DNA of 64,000 bases from Dermanyssus gallinae (taxonomy: Eukaryota; Arthropoda; Arachnida; Mesostigmata; Dermanyssidae), in the NCBI GenBank assembly GCA_003439945.1, contig QVRM01005394.1, forward strand, positions 1 through 64,000. Direction: 5' to 3'. The notes under the pieces are model-generated. The model ran no database searches, was not told where the DNA came from, and worked only from the letters and a program-made list of their open reading frames with translations. The translations under genes were made by a program, and so were the position numbers. Positions 33,230-45,799 of this stretch are shown here, one piece after another (positions within the stretch are counted from its first letter, which is position 1; the number at the start of each line of letters is the position of its first letter).

Positions 33230-34900
33230 TCTCACTTGTCACTCAGATGTCACATTTATTCTGAAGAGGATCATATTGGCTTTGGTTTCTGTTTTCCCCA
33301 AATTGACACGAAGCATAATTACTGTCGCGCTTTCTGTTCTTCTAGGTGTTTCGTGAACGCTTATCATGGTGTAAAGGTTGCTCCCCAAAATTTCAAACGA
33401 TTAGTTAGTTGCAGGTTGCGTTGTCAGTTTGAATGTGATTATTGTTAGCCGCCGGAATCACTCCCCTTTCCGACAAAATTGTAGAGCGTTTGACTTTGTC
33501 ACGTTTATAGTAAACCTGTGCTTCTTCGATCAAGCAAGAAATTATTATAGATAATTTTAGATGCGCGTCTAACCAATGGCCTGACCATTACTCCAAGACC
33601 AAATCTGTTCGGTGTGCTTGTGCTAACAAGCTAACCTACGTGTGTATTTAGGCAATAGTGTGACTCGACTTTGAAACCGTGATGTATTCATGTAGCATGA
33701 ACAAATATGTGAATGTGTGTTTCCCTTTACGCGCAATATGTAAACCAACAACTGAGTAATTTATCTAATTAATTATTATTGCAACATCATCCGCGTAAAA
33801 TGTGCTCAAGGCTCTTTAATTTTTTAACACTTTACTTAGTCCAAGTTAGCATAGAAATTGGCTAGCTGTATCTTCCTGAGCTACGCGCACCGTCAACGGG
33901 ATCCATCATTCTTAACGAGGTTGTAGTTGTCTAATATAATGCATTGAAGAATAATAAATATTGTAATTCTAATGCTAAAATCGCGAGAAATTACGAGAAT
34001 CAAAACCAGTCTTAAAATCTACAACACTAAATCCCATTTGGTTGTTCTCAAAACAATTTTATAGGTAACGTGTAATTTATTTTAAAACGGTTACTGTAAA
34101 TCTACCTGATAGACCCCCATTCCGTTCTGCTGTTATGAAATCTCTACGTCAGCTATTTAATTAAGTGACATATAATGAAGTCAGTACCTTATATATGACA
34201 CTGTCTAAAGCAAAACCTCCGTATTTTTGTGGGTCAATAAAGTCCATATGCCTAGGTCTGTAGGCCCTGGCATTAATTTTTGAAGATTTTTCCTTGGTTT
34301 ATTCAGCTACTAAACAGATTCGTGAGTTCTGGTGCTACATCTCGTATTGCAGCTCTCCGAATCATAGACGATTGCGTCGGAGCATAGGGATTTGTTATTT
34401 GCCTTGCTTGCGATGGCGCGCGCGGCCATCTTTCTCTACTGCGGAAAGAGCAACGGTCTTCCAAAAGTAAAACACGTGATAGCTTTGACATCGTGACAAA
34501 CTTTGAACGGTATTCAAGCATTCACGGTGAGCGGGTTTGAATCACTTTCCGAAGGCCTACTGGAAAAGTTTTGATCATCTCGAAACGCTAACTTGATGCT
34601 CGTCCATTTGAAATCAATCTTTCTTTTGCTAAGGTTTTATAAATAAATATAATCAGTTAGTAAACGAGAGAGCTCAAGAAGACATCGCAAAGTCTCTATT
34701 TTTGAAAGCCTAACTGGAGACATCCGTTTTCTTTAAACTGGCTATTTAAATCGAATGTGTTCGATGGGTTTCAGCCATTTCTCCCAGTGCATCAATATTC
34801 TCGCTTTTTGTATCGATCAAATAATTGTCTCACACCTCCTCGTGCTCCACATCACTTCTAAACGAGATAATTCGCCTCCCTTCCATTATATTGAAACGGC
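33230..34900 (-). mobile_element. LINE family X fragment in a gene-less array unit
   Basis: Colinear with 23370-26100 without the mariner, and with 50750-52300. The legible parts are SSMIRRAAIRDVAPELTNL (frame 34521-34303) and, near 33520-33330, the KTKF and LNIDN-like blocks. Stops throughout. 34900-35107 holds a short non-coding stretch ending in a TA tract (about 35085-35107). Confidence 0.65.
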
Positions 34901-35107
34901 CATGCGCTGCTCTTAACTGAGCCCCTAAAAACTTTTTTTTTGGAGAAAGATGAATGCATTTACGCACTGGCGCGACGGCCATAGCATAGCAGCCTACCCG
35001 CGCTGTATGGGACTCGTCTCCGACGACTGAGTGTTGTTCCGTCTCGTCAAGGAGCCCTTAAAACCTGTTCATCGAATTTCTCTCTATATATATATATATA
35101 TATATAT

Positions 35108-36696
35108 AAAGTGTGTTGCAAAAAATTAGCAACTCATGTTTTTTTGCGATAATTTCGGCTTGGTTTATTTGAATGGCTTGAAATTATAAGCGCATGATGT
35201 ACATGACGAAACATGAGTATAGTGTTGATTTCATTGCAATCTCAAAATCGGTTCATACAAAAAATAAAAAAGTGTGAAAAAACAGTGTTGCAAAATATTA
35301 GCAACAATAACATGCTAACAACACAGCTCTTGTTTGTGAAGGATAGTCGATACTACAGCTGATATTCGATCCCAGAGATCAAATGTTAGGAATATTGTCT
35401 ATTCCGAACTAACAACGAATCTTATGTTTAAACCATGGGTCGTACAAAGGATCTTTCGGATAACGAAAAGACAAGAATTGAGGCATATGCTGAGCTCGGT
35501 CATACAGTAACTGCTATAGCAACCAGATTAGGACGGCATAAGAGCACCATCAGCAGGTTCTTACACCCTGGAGTGAACCAAAGGTGCAGATCTAACAGTG
35601 GGCGTAAGCCAGTTTTGACTATTCGAGATCGGCGAAGGATCATACAGTTGGCTACTCATGACCAAATGTCTTCTTCCAGGATCAGGACTACTTTGGGAGT
35701 GCCAGTGCACCGATCCACAGTGTACCGAGTGTTAAGTTCTGACAAAAACGTGCGATACGCGAAAAGGAAGCTTATGCCGCGACTGCAACCGAAGCACATT
35801 GTCGCACGGCGTGAATTTTCGCATAGATACCAAACTTGGGATAACGAGTGGAAAAACATCGTCTTCTCGGATGAAAAGAAATTTAATCTCGATGGCCCTG
35901 ACGGCTGTCAGTACTATTGGCACGACTTACGGAAGGAACCTAAATGGTTCTCGAAACGTGTGGCCGGTGGTGGCTCTGTGAAATATTGGGGCGCGTTTGG
36001 ATATAATGGGAAGTCTGATCTAGTCGAGATTGTGGGCCGAAACAATTCTGACATGTACCAGCGCATTGTCGGTTCCCAGTTAGAAGCCCACTTCAGAAGA
36101 ATTGGGGGACCTGACGCAGTTTTTCAACAAGACAACGCCACGTTTCATACCTCGGCTAGCACTATAGCCTTTTTTCAAGAACAAGGAGTGCCACTTTTTG
36201 ACTGGCCGGCATTAAGTCCAGACCTGAATCCTATTGAAAATCTTTGGGGACATTTGGTAGAGTAGATTTACGCAAATGGTCGACAATATAATCATCTGTC
36301 GGACCTCAAAGAAGCTGTCCAGCAAGCATGGACTAATATTCCACTTTCGTACTTACAACAGCTCATTAACTCCACGAAAGACCGAGTTTACGATTTGATT
36401 TAGAAGAAGGGACGAAAAACCCGTTTCTAGAATAAAATATGTAGTTTCAAATGAGTCCTACAGCCCTGCTAAGAATCGAATACGCTGTAAGGCGCTATTG
36501 TTGCTAATATTTTGCAACACTGTTTTTCACACTTTTTTATTTTTTGTATGAACCGATGTTGAGATTGCAATTAAATCAACACTATACTCATGTTTCGTCA
36601 TGTACATCATGCGCTTAAAATTTCAAGCCATTCAAATAAACCAGGCCGAAATTATCACAAAAAAACATGAGTTGCTAATTTTTTGCAACACACTTT
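35108..36696 (+). mobile_element. Tc1-like transposon with about 200-base terminal inverted repeats
   Basis: Left arm 35108-35308 and right arm 36488-36696 are inverted copies with few differences. Each arm carries two sites: an outer GTGTTGCAAAAAATTAGCAA and an inner GTGTTGCAAAATATTAGCAA, the IR/DR arrangement of transposase-binding sites known from Tc1-like elements. The element sits in a (TA)n tract, which remains on both sides (about 35085-35107 and 36697-36722), as expected for TA target choice. The flanking unit sequence is continuous with that at 52380-52440. Confidence 0.93.
35435..36403 (+). pseudogene. Tc1-like transposase (DD34E) with one in-frame stop
   Basis: A frame of 276 residues ends in TAG at 36263-36265, but the same frame continues (IYANGRQYNHLSDL..., VYDLI) to a TAG at 36401-36403, giving 322 codons with a single internal stop. 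Residues 1-60 and 60-115 hold two HTH motifs (TAIATRLGRHKSTISRFL and SRIRTTLGVPVHRSTVYRVL). The catalytic triad is complete: FSDEKKFN, QQDNATFH and NPIENLWG, with 34 residues between the second Asp and the Glu. The stop lies just after the Glu, at the end of the catalytic core. It removes the last 46 residues, unless it is read through. Confidence 0.93.
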
Positions 36697-37185
36697 TTAT
36701 ATATATATATATATATATATATACAAGTTGCCATCGCATCAAGAAATCTATGCATAGAACCAGCATCAGGTAACAGGACTACTAGTTAATTATTGTGAAT
36801 TTAATTGTTGCGTATATTGATTTCTCAGGCGCGCCACCTTAACGTTATCCTTATTCGTACCTCAGAAAGCTCCTAAAGCTATACTAAACAAAAGAATAGG
36901 TAAGTATGCATTTTAAGTTGTGTGTTATGTAAATGTACAAGGAAAACAAGCTATATGAGTTACGCGTTGACATTGCTCATTTTACGTGCAAAGCTTGTAC
37001 GAGACCTATCTTTAGCCGAAAAACTCCTGATTAGGTCATTTATCGGAGCAGCAATTAAGCAAATCAAACGTAAATTATACCGTTCAAATACCCTTGTAGC
37101 ATCCTGCATCCTGAGAAATTGTGTGCAGTTAGAGGCTACAATTGATAAAGGATGTTTTTGCCAATGTATGCTATGTATAATAATG
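36697..37185. other. Array-unit tail after the Tc1 element
   Basis: After a TA tract, the sequence aligns with 26390-26449 + 31282-31720 and with 52440-52890 (CATCAAGAAATCTATGCATAG and TTATTCGTACCTCAGAAA). No gene; the 114-residue frame at 36922-37266 has no conserved counterpart in the sister copies. Confidence 0.55.
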
Positions 37186-37520
37186 ATATCATTATCTCCT
37201 TTGAAAGGGGAAAGGCGCTTATTTGGGATGCTACGATCACCGACACGCTTGCCCCCTCGAACCTGAAGGTCAGCGCATCTGCCGCTGGCTCCGCGGCACG
37301 CAAGGCAGAACGTCTGCAGACCAACAAATTTGCCCAGCTCGCCAAAGAGTTCGTTTTCGTGCGGCTAATAGTTGAGACACTCGGGGGGCCTGGCCCCTCA
37401 ACGGCTATCGCTGGCGGTTCAGCGCGGCAATGCGGCAGCAATTATGGGCACAATGAGGGGCTGCCTCGTGGAGGAGCTCGACTGGTAGCACTCACAAGCG
37501 CTGGTGTAGTTAGTTACTCA
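37186..37520 (+). mobile_element. LINE family RW, C-terminal domain fragment
   Basis: In the frame 37152-37571: FERGKALIWDATITDTLAPS (about residues 18-37), then SAARKAERLQTNKFAQLAKE and FVFVRLIVETLGG. This is the conserved end of the RW polyprotein. It is open but 5'-truncated, lacking the RPDG strand that would complete a PD-(D/E)xK-like core. The last 30 residues run into the tail of the neighbouring LINE. Confidence 0.7.
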
Positions 37521-37544
37521 CATTTCTTTGTAACCATGGAATTA

Positions 37545-39290
37545 AATAATAAAATTGTATTAATTGATTGATTTATTGTTTGCCTGGCATGTATACCTAA
37601 ATACACATGCCACCCGTTCATATCCGGGGCGCTTAGAGCGGCAGTATATATATTACCGACGCATCCATATAATCCATGTCTACTTCAATACCTACTAAGT
37701 ATTTGCTTTCCAATGGAACAACCTCTTCTTTGTAATATCGACCAGGTTATTTCTAACATTTGGTCCTAGAGCTAGGGCCTTCGACGGCTCTATATCTCTG
37801 CTTCCCCCTAAGGCTATACATTCCTTAATAATATGCTCGATTGAACCATTCTCTAGCCCACATGCTCGACATTCTGTATTTTGTCCCTCTTATATTTAGC
37901 TCTATGTATCCAGGTATCCAACATCCCTGCACTGGAATCTGCCAATAGCCCACTCGCTCTTGAAGTATCGTATACCCGTTCTACCCCGCCCCTTCCCCCT
38001 TTTCCTTTCTATATATAGTTGCCAAAGTTAATCTGGAATTCATTGCTAATTTCCAATTGTCTGTATATGAATTGTTTACCTTCAATTTCACCTTTTTCTC
38101 TGATACCCTCGCTCTTGCCCATTGCTGACTATTGTACCCAATCTCTCTAGCTGCAAACACTGCTCTGCGATTCCACTTCGTTTTAATCCTAAGTGCCGTC
38201 TTTACCAGCTGCATCTGTTTAACTCCTATTTTATTTGTCACATTTTTATTCCTTTTACTAAATCTTAGCTTACTTTGTACTTCCCTTTGTCTACATTTTG
38301 ACATTTCATCTTTCCCCTAAAGATATTCCCTGGCGCAATTAAAACGGCAACCCAATGCAAATTTTATCACCTCTTTTTGTATTATTTCTAACTTCTTTCT
38401 CAACCCCGCGCTGTAGACCAGAGAGGCACTAGCAAAGATCAATCCTGGCACATACATGGCCTTCTATATATTCCTTGTTACTTTATATTTATTAAACCCC
38501 CAGAGGTCCTTACACCTTACTGCATTTTTTCCTCTTCCAGCCTTCTGCCTCCGTATTATCTCTTCTTCCTCTAAATAATCATCCCCTGTAGTCATTGTCA
38601 CCCCAAGATACTTGTACTGACTTTTAAAATTCAATTATTTTTCCTGTACTAGAAGCTTCCTTGCCCCCCTAGTCTCATTAAATACTAAAACTGGGCTTTT
38701 TGCATTAAACACCATGCTCAGTTCCTACGCTGCTTCCCCACATGCATTCAACATTTGTTGAACTTCTCTAGTGCCCCGCCCTAACACTACCATATCGTCG
38801 GCAAACGGCAGCACGGGTGTCTTGACATATACACCCTTTTCCCCTATCTGCCGTCCTAAACCCGTTCTATTAATTCATCGCGCTATTCTCTCTATATACA
38901 CATAAAAGGATCACCGATGACAACCGATGACACCGATGACGGACAGCCTTACCTGACCCTCTTAGCAACTATAAACTCTCTAGATTGTTCCGCTGCTATT
39001 ATTATTCTTATTGTGTTATTCCTGTAAATTTATTCTAGTAACTCTACCCAGCTTCTCTCCAAACCCTCCTCTCACATGATTTAATGCAACTTTGGTCTGT
39101 CCACCATATCATTTGCTTTTTTAAGATCTACAAATCCTGCCACACACCCTTGTCTCTGCAATCTCGATGTTTCCACAACCTGACTTAATAAAAAAAAAAG
39201 ATGATCATCTAGCCTGCACCCTTTCCTAAATCCGCACTGCCATTCTCATGATTTCTCATTTGTCTCCAGAATACTCTGCAGTCTACTCTA
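37545..39290 (-). mobile_element. LINE family T, RT and C-terminal region
   Basis: On the minus strand: VDLKKANDMVDR (motif A, about 39120), RQGCPSS (motif B), LPFADDMVVLGRGTREVQQM (motif C, about 38810-38750), ELSMVFNAKSPVLVFNE, YKYLGVTMTT (about 38610), LIFASASLVYSAGL and VIKFALGCRFNCARE (about 38460-38330), the frame 38304-37981, and a cysteine/histidine end NGSIEHIIKECIALGGSRD (about 37850-37800). The 3' tail has ATAAATCAATCAATTAATA near 37545-37565. Frames are interrupted. The 5' end abuts a TA tract. Confidence 0.75.
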
Positions 39291-39292
39291 CT

Positions 39293-39296
<4 letters not shown>

Positions 39297-39360
<64 letters not shown>
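39297..39360. repeat. (TA)n microsatellite
   Basis: About 32 AT units separating LINE T from the start of array unit B. Confidence 0.97.
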
Positions 39361-39362
<2 letters not shown>

Positions 39363-41043
39363 AGTAGAGTATATGCATACAAAACACGCAAAGTGACAGA
39401 CACACTATTTTTTATCGAGCGCCGTAAATAATTCACCCTCAATTACACTTTTTTATAGTTTGAGTAAAAATTGTCTGCTCGATAATTTGCGTGTTTTAGA
39501 GCTATGAAAAAAATATCGCTTTGGAGATATTGAATACGTTACCGTAGTCATTGTGTCTTTCTACCCGGATGTTTCGTTCCCTTAAAACAACTTGCACGTT
39601 ACCACTGCATACGATACCTACGTTTTTTTAAACAAGTTCTTACTATTTCGCTGAACAGAAAAAAACAGCAATGATCATATGAATATTGACAATACGGTAC
39701 GACAAATATTTGGAACATTGTTTTTGGCTCGCCACGGCCAATACAAAAAGAGTTGCATCCATTCCTTTATTTTGTGAATATATGATTCTCACAACGTGCT
39801 AGGTATTATAATTGTCATATAAGTAACGGTAATACACAATCAATTTCTGTGTTGGTTGAAATGAAACGTTTATATCAAACGAAAACGATAGCAACAGAAA
39901 CGATAAATAGGGCCAGAATAACGACGGAACTCACGTTAGCAACAAGCGTAATCAAATTGTAACGGAGGTAAGATCTCTAACAATAACAATAATAACAACA
40001 GGCATAGTCATCGCTGCAACGTTAAGAACGGCATTTGCAAATTAATAATACAGCTGCTTGGGACAGTTGAATCGCGTGGTGCTTGTGGCTACGCACAACA
40101 GATAAATACACCAATTTCAACCAACTTTAGGTAATTACTTCAGGGGGCCGAGAAAGCAAGTTTTTCCGACTTGTATGTATGTAGGATTTTTGCGGGCTAT
40201 CCGTTCGACTTCTAGTTCTAAGTAGAACCTTTTCGGGTATGTTCGGAAGTACACGGTACACGCAAATATTTCAGTTGCACGCGCTCTTCTCGATCTCCAA
40301 CAAGGCAAGTTGCGGAACCGCCCGTCTTCATGGCTCCAGCTATGCGTTCACGTGCCCGGCGATTGGCTGACACTGATGCCGGCAAACCGGCACTTCACTC
40401 TCATAGAGTTTAAGCGGTGGAGTGCGTTTCACCGGCATTTTGCGAGGGTCTTCTAAACAATTATTATTAATTAGTTGAAATAAAATCCTTGTGTTTTAAG
40501 TTCGTAGATCCCTCTGCAAATAAATATTGTTTGTTTTTGCGACCAAACGAATCTTAATGAAAACTCATTCCAACCTGCTCAAACCTTCGCACTGGGCATT
40601 TACCATGAACACTTGTAGATCACACACACACACAGTCTAATTTTGTCTGCAGCTTCATATAATGGAACAAGATCCTAGATATGCGCGCAACTTGTCTATT
40701 GACAATATTCAACCAAATTGTCAAACAATACTTTTTAGACGTCTTACTGCAATCATTCGAATACGATTATAATCGTAATGCTGTGCACCCGCAAAGACTA
40801 AGTGCTAGTTTATAATTAGCAGTCTACCAGATGTCTGCTCTTGCATATGGTGTTCATGCTGCAAAGGTTACTTGTTAACAAGTTCTTTAAATTAACATTG
40901 GTATGAACGGCTGTTCGGAAGTATGCTGTATACGAGCAAATGTCGCCAGCTTTTTACCGCAACAAGTCGAACAATCGAATCTACTTGCAGTAGTAGGTAG
41001 ACCGCATAAGTCAAAGAAACATTCAGAGTATGGTACTTCATAT

Positions 41044-41846
41044 TGTGACGAAGGCTAGGCACAACGCATCAACACAACGTCAGCCAGCTCCGTCATCAAC
41101 AATTCTGTAAGACGACGACACTACAGCCAACCGAGCACACCATCATCCACCGTGTACCCCGACTACCAAGGAACCGTCCCCAGCCACAACATCGAGACCG
41201 CCATAAACAGCTCTGACATGAAACCGCGCAGCTGGTACAGCTACACACTAACGACAACAAGGCACGTTCACCACCGTCGCCGACCTGTCGCGCCACAACC
41301 ATAACATCGGCAGTATCGTCACCATAGTCGTCACCATTATTAATATACGAATGCTACGGCGCCCCTTGAGTAAATAAATAGACCGAGGAAGCATGGCCTA
41401 ACATCCATCCTCTGTTCGGTTGCGCTACGCGTTAGACGTACGTCGTGAGTTGTCGTTCATCGCTCCTAAGTTCCTCGTGTTGCCTCGTGAGTACCCGTCA
41501 TGCTGAGTCTACATTCGCCAGTTCACTTGGCGTAACTAGCAACATTGCGATATTGAACGGAAGCTCAAACACGGTTGTATATTTCTTCGTGTTCTAATTT
41601 TCACACACCTACTAAGTGGAAAACAGAGAGAATGCAAAAGGCAATGTACTTAAACAGCACAAGCCCTCCTCCCTCGTAGTACAGACATGCAGAACAATGA
41701 TAGGTTTAGGTTGTTGTTGTTGTTGTTGTTGTGTGCGGCACTGTGGTCCGTCTGTTGTCGTATTGCCAGTCGTCTTACTGGCGCCGTATTGTGCAGACGA
41801 CGTAGTGCACGGTCGCACTGTTGCGGTACTGTAAGGCTTCGTCACA
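41044..41846. mobile_element. Solo LTR upstream of gene copy B
   Basis: Starts TGTGACGAAG and ends CTTCGTCACA, a perfect 10-base inverted terminus with the TG...CA ends of LTRs, flanked by ATAT on both sides (41040-41043 and 41847-41850). Inside is a TATA- or poly(A)-signal-like TAAATAAATAGA at 41371 and a TTG-repeat near 41709-41731. No retroviral genes adjoin it. The same element with the same ATAT flanks sits before gene C, so it was inserted before the units split. A short inverted-repeat DNA transposon is the alternative reading. Confidence 0.75.
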
Positions 41847-41971
41847 ATATGTTTGTTGACTTTGATTTTGTTGACCATGAACTTATTAAGCATTTCGATC
41901 ATTCGTCGAACGAGTAACGAGTGCAGCAAGTGAATACGTCGTACGTGTTTGCATACATGTTTTTGTAACAG

Positions 41972-42177
41972 GTACCAGGCGTTCATTGCACGTAGAGCTG
42001 CATCAGCCTGGACGGGTGGCTTTCTGCACGACAATTGTACTCGTCGGGATACGCCATAGCTTGGTTAGCAATCGAACCAAAGGAATACGAACAAACAAAA
42101 CAGGACCAGACAAGGTCGCCGATAAATCGCCGAAAGCGCTTCATTCGTGAAACACTGCAACAACCTTTTATGTCCAG
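41972..42177 (+). other. Putative non-coding 5' exon of gene copy B
   Basis: Bounded by an acceptor-like TTTTTGTAACAG before 41972 and by GTCCAG/GTAAGT at 42177/42178. The homologous interval before gene C is exactly the same length (206 bases) with the same borders, while surrounding sequence has indels. The next acceptor, GCTTTGCAG at 42889, gives an intron of 712 bases and an 86-base leader before the ATG at 42976. Splicing is inferred from sequence only. Confidence 0.6.
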
Positions 42178-42975
42178 GTAAGTCATGTTATGTTGATCAT
42201 GCTGTATTTTCTAATGTTCTCCTGGTTTTCTTAACTACTAGCGGAGCTGGTCTTATTTACTTACTAATAGGTTTACTTATAAGTACAACTTTTGTGGATT
42301 TTTGTAACGAGAGTTTGGCCGCATCGAGGATTGCCGTGGTGCTCGCTCCGCTTCGCTAAGATAATCCGTATGTATGTGCCAACATGCATCGAAAAAAAAT
42401 GCTTAGATGCTTCTTATTCAATTCGGATATTTATGAAGAAACCAGGCATAGCGAAATATGTTGAGTTATTAGTGACGGTTATTGCACTGCAGGTTTTATT
42501 CTACGCGCCTAATTTAGGTGACTGTTTAGGTGGTCAGCCAATATGTGAATAAGAGAAATTAAAAACGGAGAACATAGATTTTGAATGAAGATGACTAATG
42601 CATTGCAATCCTCTATTTTGTATTGTCATATATTCAAAATGCAATACAATAAAAAACCTCAAGGACAATGCATAGCTGAAAGTATATTGAGATCGCGTTC
42701 ACCGAGCTTAGCGCACTATGTCATATCCTTTGATCGTCAAGGAGCGCCCCAATATAAAAGTTTTTTTAACGTGTAAAAGTAGTTGCTTCACTATTGCTTC
42801 GGACCATTTTCTGTATGTCATTACTTGATAACATGTCGTGTGGTTACCGCACTTACGAAAGAATAATACCGGTGTTTTATGCTTTGCAGATAGCCAACCG
42901 GCATCCGCTGAGTAGAGATTGTCTCGTGATACCGGCACGGTCGCACCAACGCAGTGCGTAAATAACCAAACGACC

Positions 42976-44271
42976 ATGGAAAACGTCATTCAGGAATTGA
43001 GCGACTTAGCATGTCTGCCATGTAGACTTGTAAGCAAAGACGGCACTACTTACGACATACCACGAAAAGCTTTGAGTCGATGCCCCTTCTTCGAAGAGGT
43101 CTTCGACAAGAAGCCCGAATTGCAGGACACGTTTGTGGACATTTCCGATAACAGCAGTGTAATATTCGAGATTTTCTTAGTGGCGTCGAGTGCAGCCGCA
43201 TCGATGATGTATTTGAAATAATGGCGTTTGCCTGCAAAATCGAGTGGGAAGATTTTCAGGCGTACTGCGCTCGGGCAGCGAATGATATCGTTGTGCCAGA
43301 CGAAATTTCAGCGGACACCATCATCAGTGTCGTTGGAGCTCTTGTGCGATTTCTGCCAGTACGCACATCGGTGCAGTATGCCCGTTTAGTGGACAAATGT
43401 TGCCGGAACGACGATGTGTTGCGATGCCGCCTGTTCGAGTCAGTGAAGACCATAGTTTACAAGCGAAAGACGGTGGCATACGCCCCACTAGATATTCCAT
43501 TCTTCAAACAAGAAGCCACTGTCGCTCTCATGGAAAATATTCAGGGACAGAACATTACGGCGATCCTTCATGAAGGTAAATGGTTGCCTGTCAATCTGTT
43601 CGGCAGTAAATTCTGCCCATTCGAGGCTCAAGTAAGAAGGTTCCACTTGTCACTGGGGCGATACGTGGTATACCAGACGTCTAGCGGTCGGGTGCTCACG
43701 AAGGATCTCCTGTCGGTGGACAGCCCTAAAGTCCTCTTCGAGACCTCTAAATTTTTCAGCTCGCGATGCAATCAACTACTCGTAATCTCTAAGGATGAAA
43801 CGACCAACCGAGAAGAGCTGTTCGAATGGAACGACCAAACACGAGAGTTTGTTATGAAGTTTTCCCATCCAAAATGGGAGCTCATTAGCGCTCACCGTGA
43901 CATCACCGGGCAGCTTATCGTTGTGCTCCAAGACGAGTTTGCAATCAATGTTTCAACAGAAAGAAGTGTTGCTGTTAAACCGGGAGAGCGTTTTGGCACG
44001 GACTATCCCGATGGTTGTATATGCGTTGCAGATGATCACGAATATACAATTAAGCCGCTTGGCGGTGAAGAACCTAGTGAAACGGGCCAGAACAAAGTCG
44101 CCCATATCGGGTACAACATACTGGGAACCTGGCTTGTTAAGGAGGGCGCTTACGAAACGATTTCGTGCCGACGCAAAGACACTCTGGTGACACTATCAGG
44201 TAACTTGCATAGGCCGGAAGAGCAACCTTCATGGAGAAGTGATTGCCGTCAGCGATCTGCTTTTGGTTTGA
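42976..44271 (+). pseudogene. BTB/POZ-BACK-like gene, array copy B, frameshifted
   Basis: Homologous to copies A and C from the first Met (MENVIQEL) to the stop. A one-base deletion near 43165 (TATTCGAG where C has TATTTCAAG) throws the BTB frame into a stop at 43221. The main frame continues from the in-frame Met of MAFACKIEW at 43221 and is open to 44300, but a second length change at 44186-44220 replaces the conserved C-terminus (NLHG...AVSD-LLLV) with unrelated residues. The homologous stop would be at 44269-44271. It could still give a BTB-less protein from 43221, which I think less likely than a pseudogene. An AATAAA lies at 44312. Confidence 0.85.
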
Positions 44272-44844
44272 TATTATACATTCAGAGCGGTGCCATGTGA
44301 GGGAACTAGTAAATAAAAACCATAGCGTTAAAAAAGCATTCCCATCTATACAACGACAATAAACAGACGACGTCAAATAGTGCTTGCAAACAAGCTCTGA
44401 GGCAAAACGACGCTACATTAAGAATGGGTAATTCGCAGAGCGAGCACCACGGTTGCGCTTTATAGAAAAATATGCGCCTACACTAAGACTTTTTTTTCAA
44501 TAAAATAATGCCCCAGTGTCATCATTACATTGTTGCCATGTTGTCGTTCATATATGAACAAGCGGACTCGGTTGTTTGTAAGAGCCGAAAATTTAAGGCA
44601 TAGCGCTGTAGATATAAATATATTGTAAGGATCATATATAGCTCGAACTTTTATCGATTTGAAAAACGCACAGACTATAACTAACTTATTCGAAAAGGAT
44701 TTGCGAGCGGTTACGAACAAAGCTATAAAGGTTTTTCGATTTTTCAATTAACTTAACGGGCCATAATTACGGCAACAGCTATGAGAAGTCACGATAAACG
44801 ACATCAAATATAAGCATGGCGAACATTTGATTGAAACGCTCTTT

Positions 44845-45560
44845 TATTGATCATAAAAGGGGGTATAATATCATTCACAGCATATACAAAAATGATTTTG
44901 ATTGCACAAATTTGCTTCACAACAATTTAGGTTCTCATTCGTTCAATTGCTTCACAAATCTCCATAGATACAGGTGCGGCACATAAACGTTGGTAGTCTG
45001 ATTTGGAGGCCTAATGACAAACCCTGCCCGACTCAACGTTGCTTGAACCTCAAACATTACGTCAAACAGTTCCTTGTTTTTAATCAGACGGCGCAGCTAT
45101 TTTATGTCGGCTTCTTTAAACAGCTTGGCCACGGATTTAAGCTCGAGGACGCGCCTTTCCATCCGACATTGCTTTTTAACCCTTCTTAGAAAGACACTGC
45201 ATTCTTTCTAGTAATCCAAGATCACCCACTCTTAGATGGCTCCACACCTGGCATCCATACATTAATAGTGGCACAACATGTGATGCGTACAGTTTTAAAT
45301 AGGTAGAGGCACTTCATACAACAAACGCACGAAATATCCACACATTGCACGAAAGTGAAAATTTTGCGGCAACATGTGTTACCTGCTCCGTGACTGTCAA
45401 GGACGTCGAGAAACGTACACTAAGATCTTTCGCATACACCATTTTTGTCAGAACTCGGCCGTCTAACATGTAGTTATGCTTAGTATTTCTAATACCAAGA
45501 TGGAATACTCCACACTTGTGGGCAGATACTTTTAGACCCATCTTCGACGACTACACAAGG
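44845..45560 (-). mobile_element. Jockey/CR1-like LINE fragment
   Basis: Minus frames read HKCGVFHLGIRNTKHNYMLD, MVYAKDLSVRFSTSL and VTEQVTHVAAKF (45541-45314), followed by LKLYASHVVPLLMYGCQVW (about 45300-45245) and LLERMQCLSKK. This is the region just after the RT active site. The RT core and both ends are missing. It is absent from unit C, so it was inserted after the duplication or deleted there. 45560-45800 has no recognisable feature. Confidence 0.7.
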
Positions 45561-45799
45561 TGCATATGTATATACATGAGTTTTATCTACCATTCCTTGT
45601 GGAATATCTTGTGAATCAGATGCGCTCGCTGGTAGTATGTCATACAGCGTGCTGCTGGCTTCGTATAGTTTTATATTATTACTATGGTATCATTATATGT
45701 ATTTTAACAAATATCATCGTCTGTCGTGCATTCATACTATCAATTGGATTATCACGATGGTTACCTAATTACACAATAGTTTGTTTTAGCAGGGTGTTT

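Noticed and set aside
36922..37266. 114-residue frame resembling a small Cys-containing protein
   Set aside because: The sister unit copies (31400-31720, 52650-52890) have no matching open frame.
41612..42034. Minus-strand 140-residue frame with poly-Gln
   Set aside because: It spans the LTR end, a TTG repeat and the putative exon in reverse; no counterpart frame is kept in unit C.
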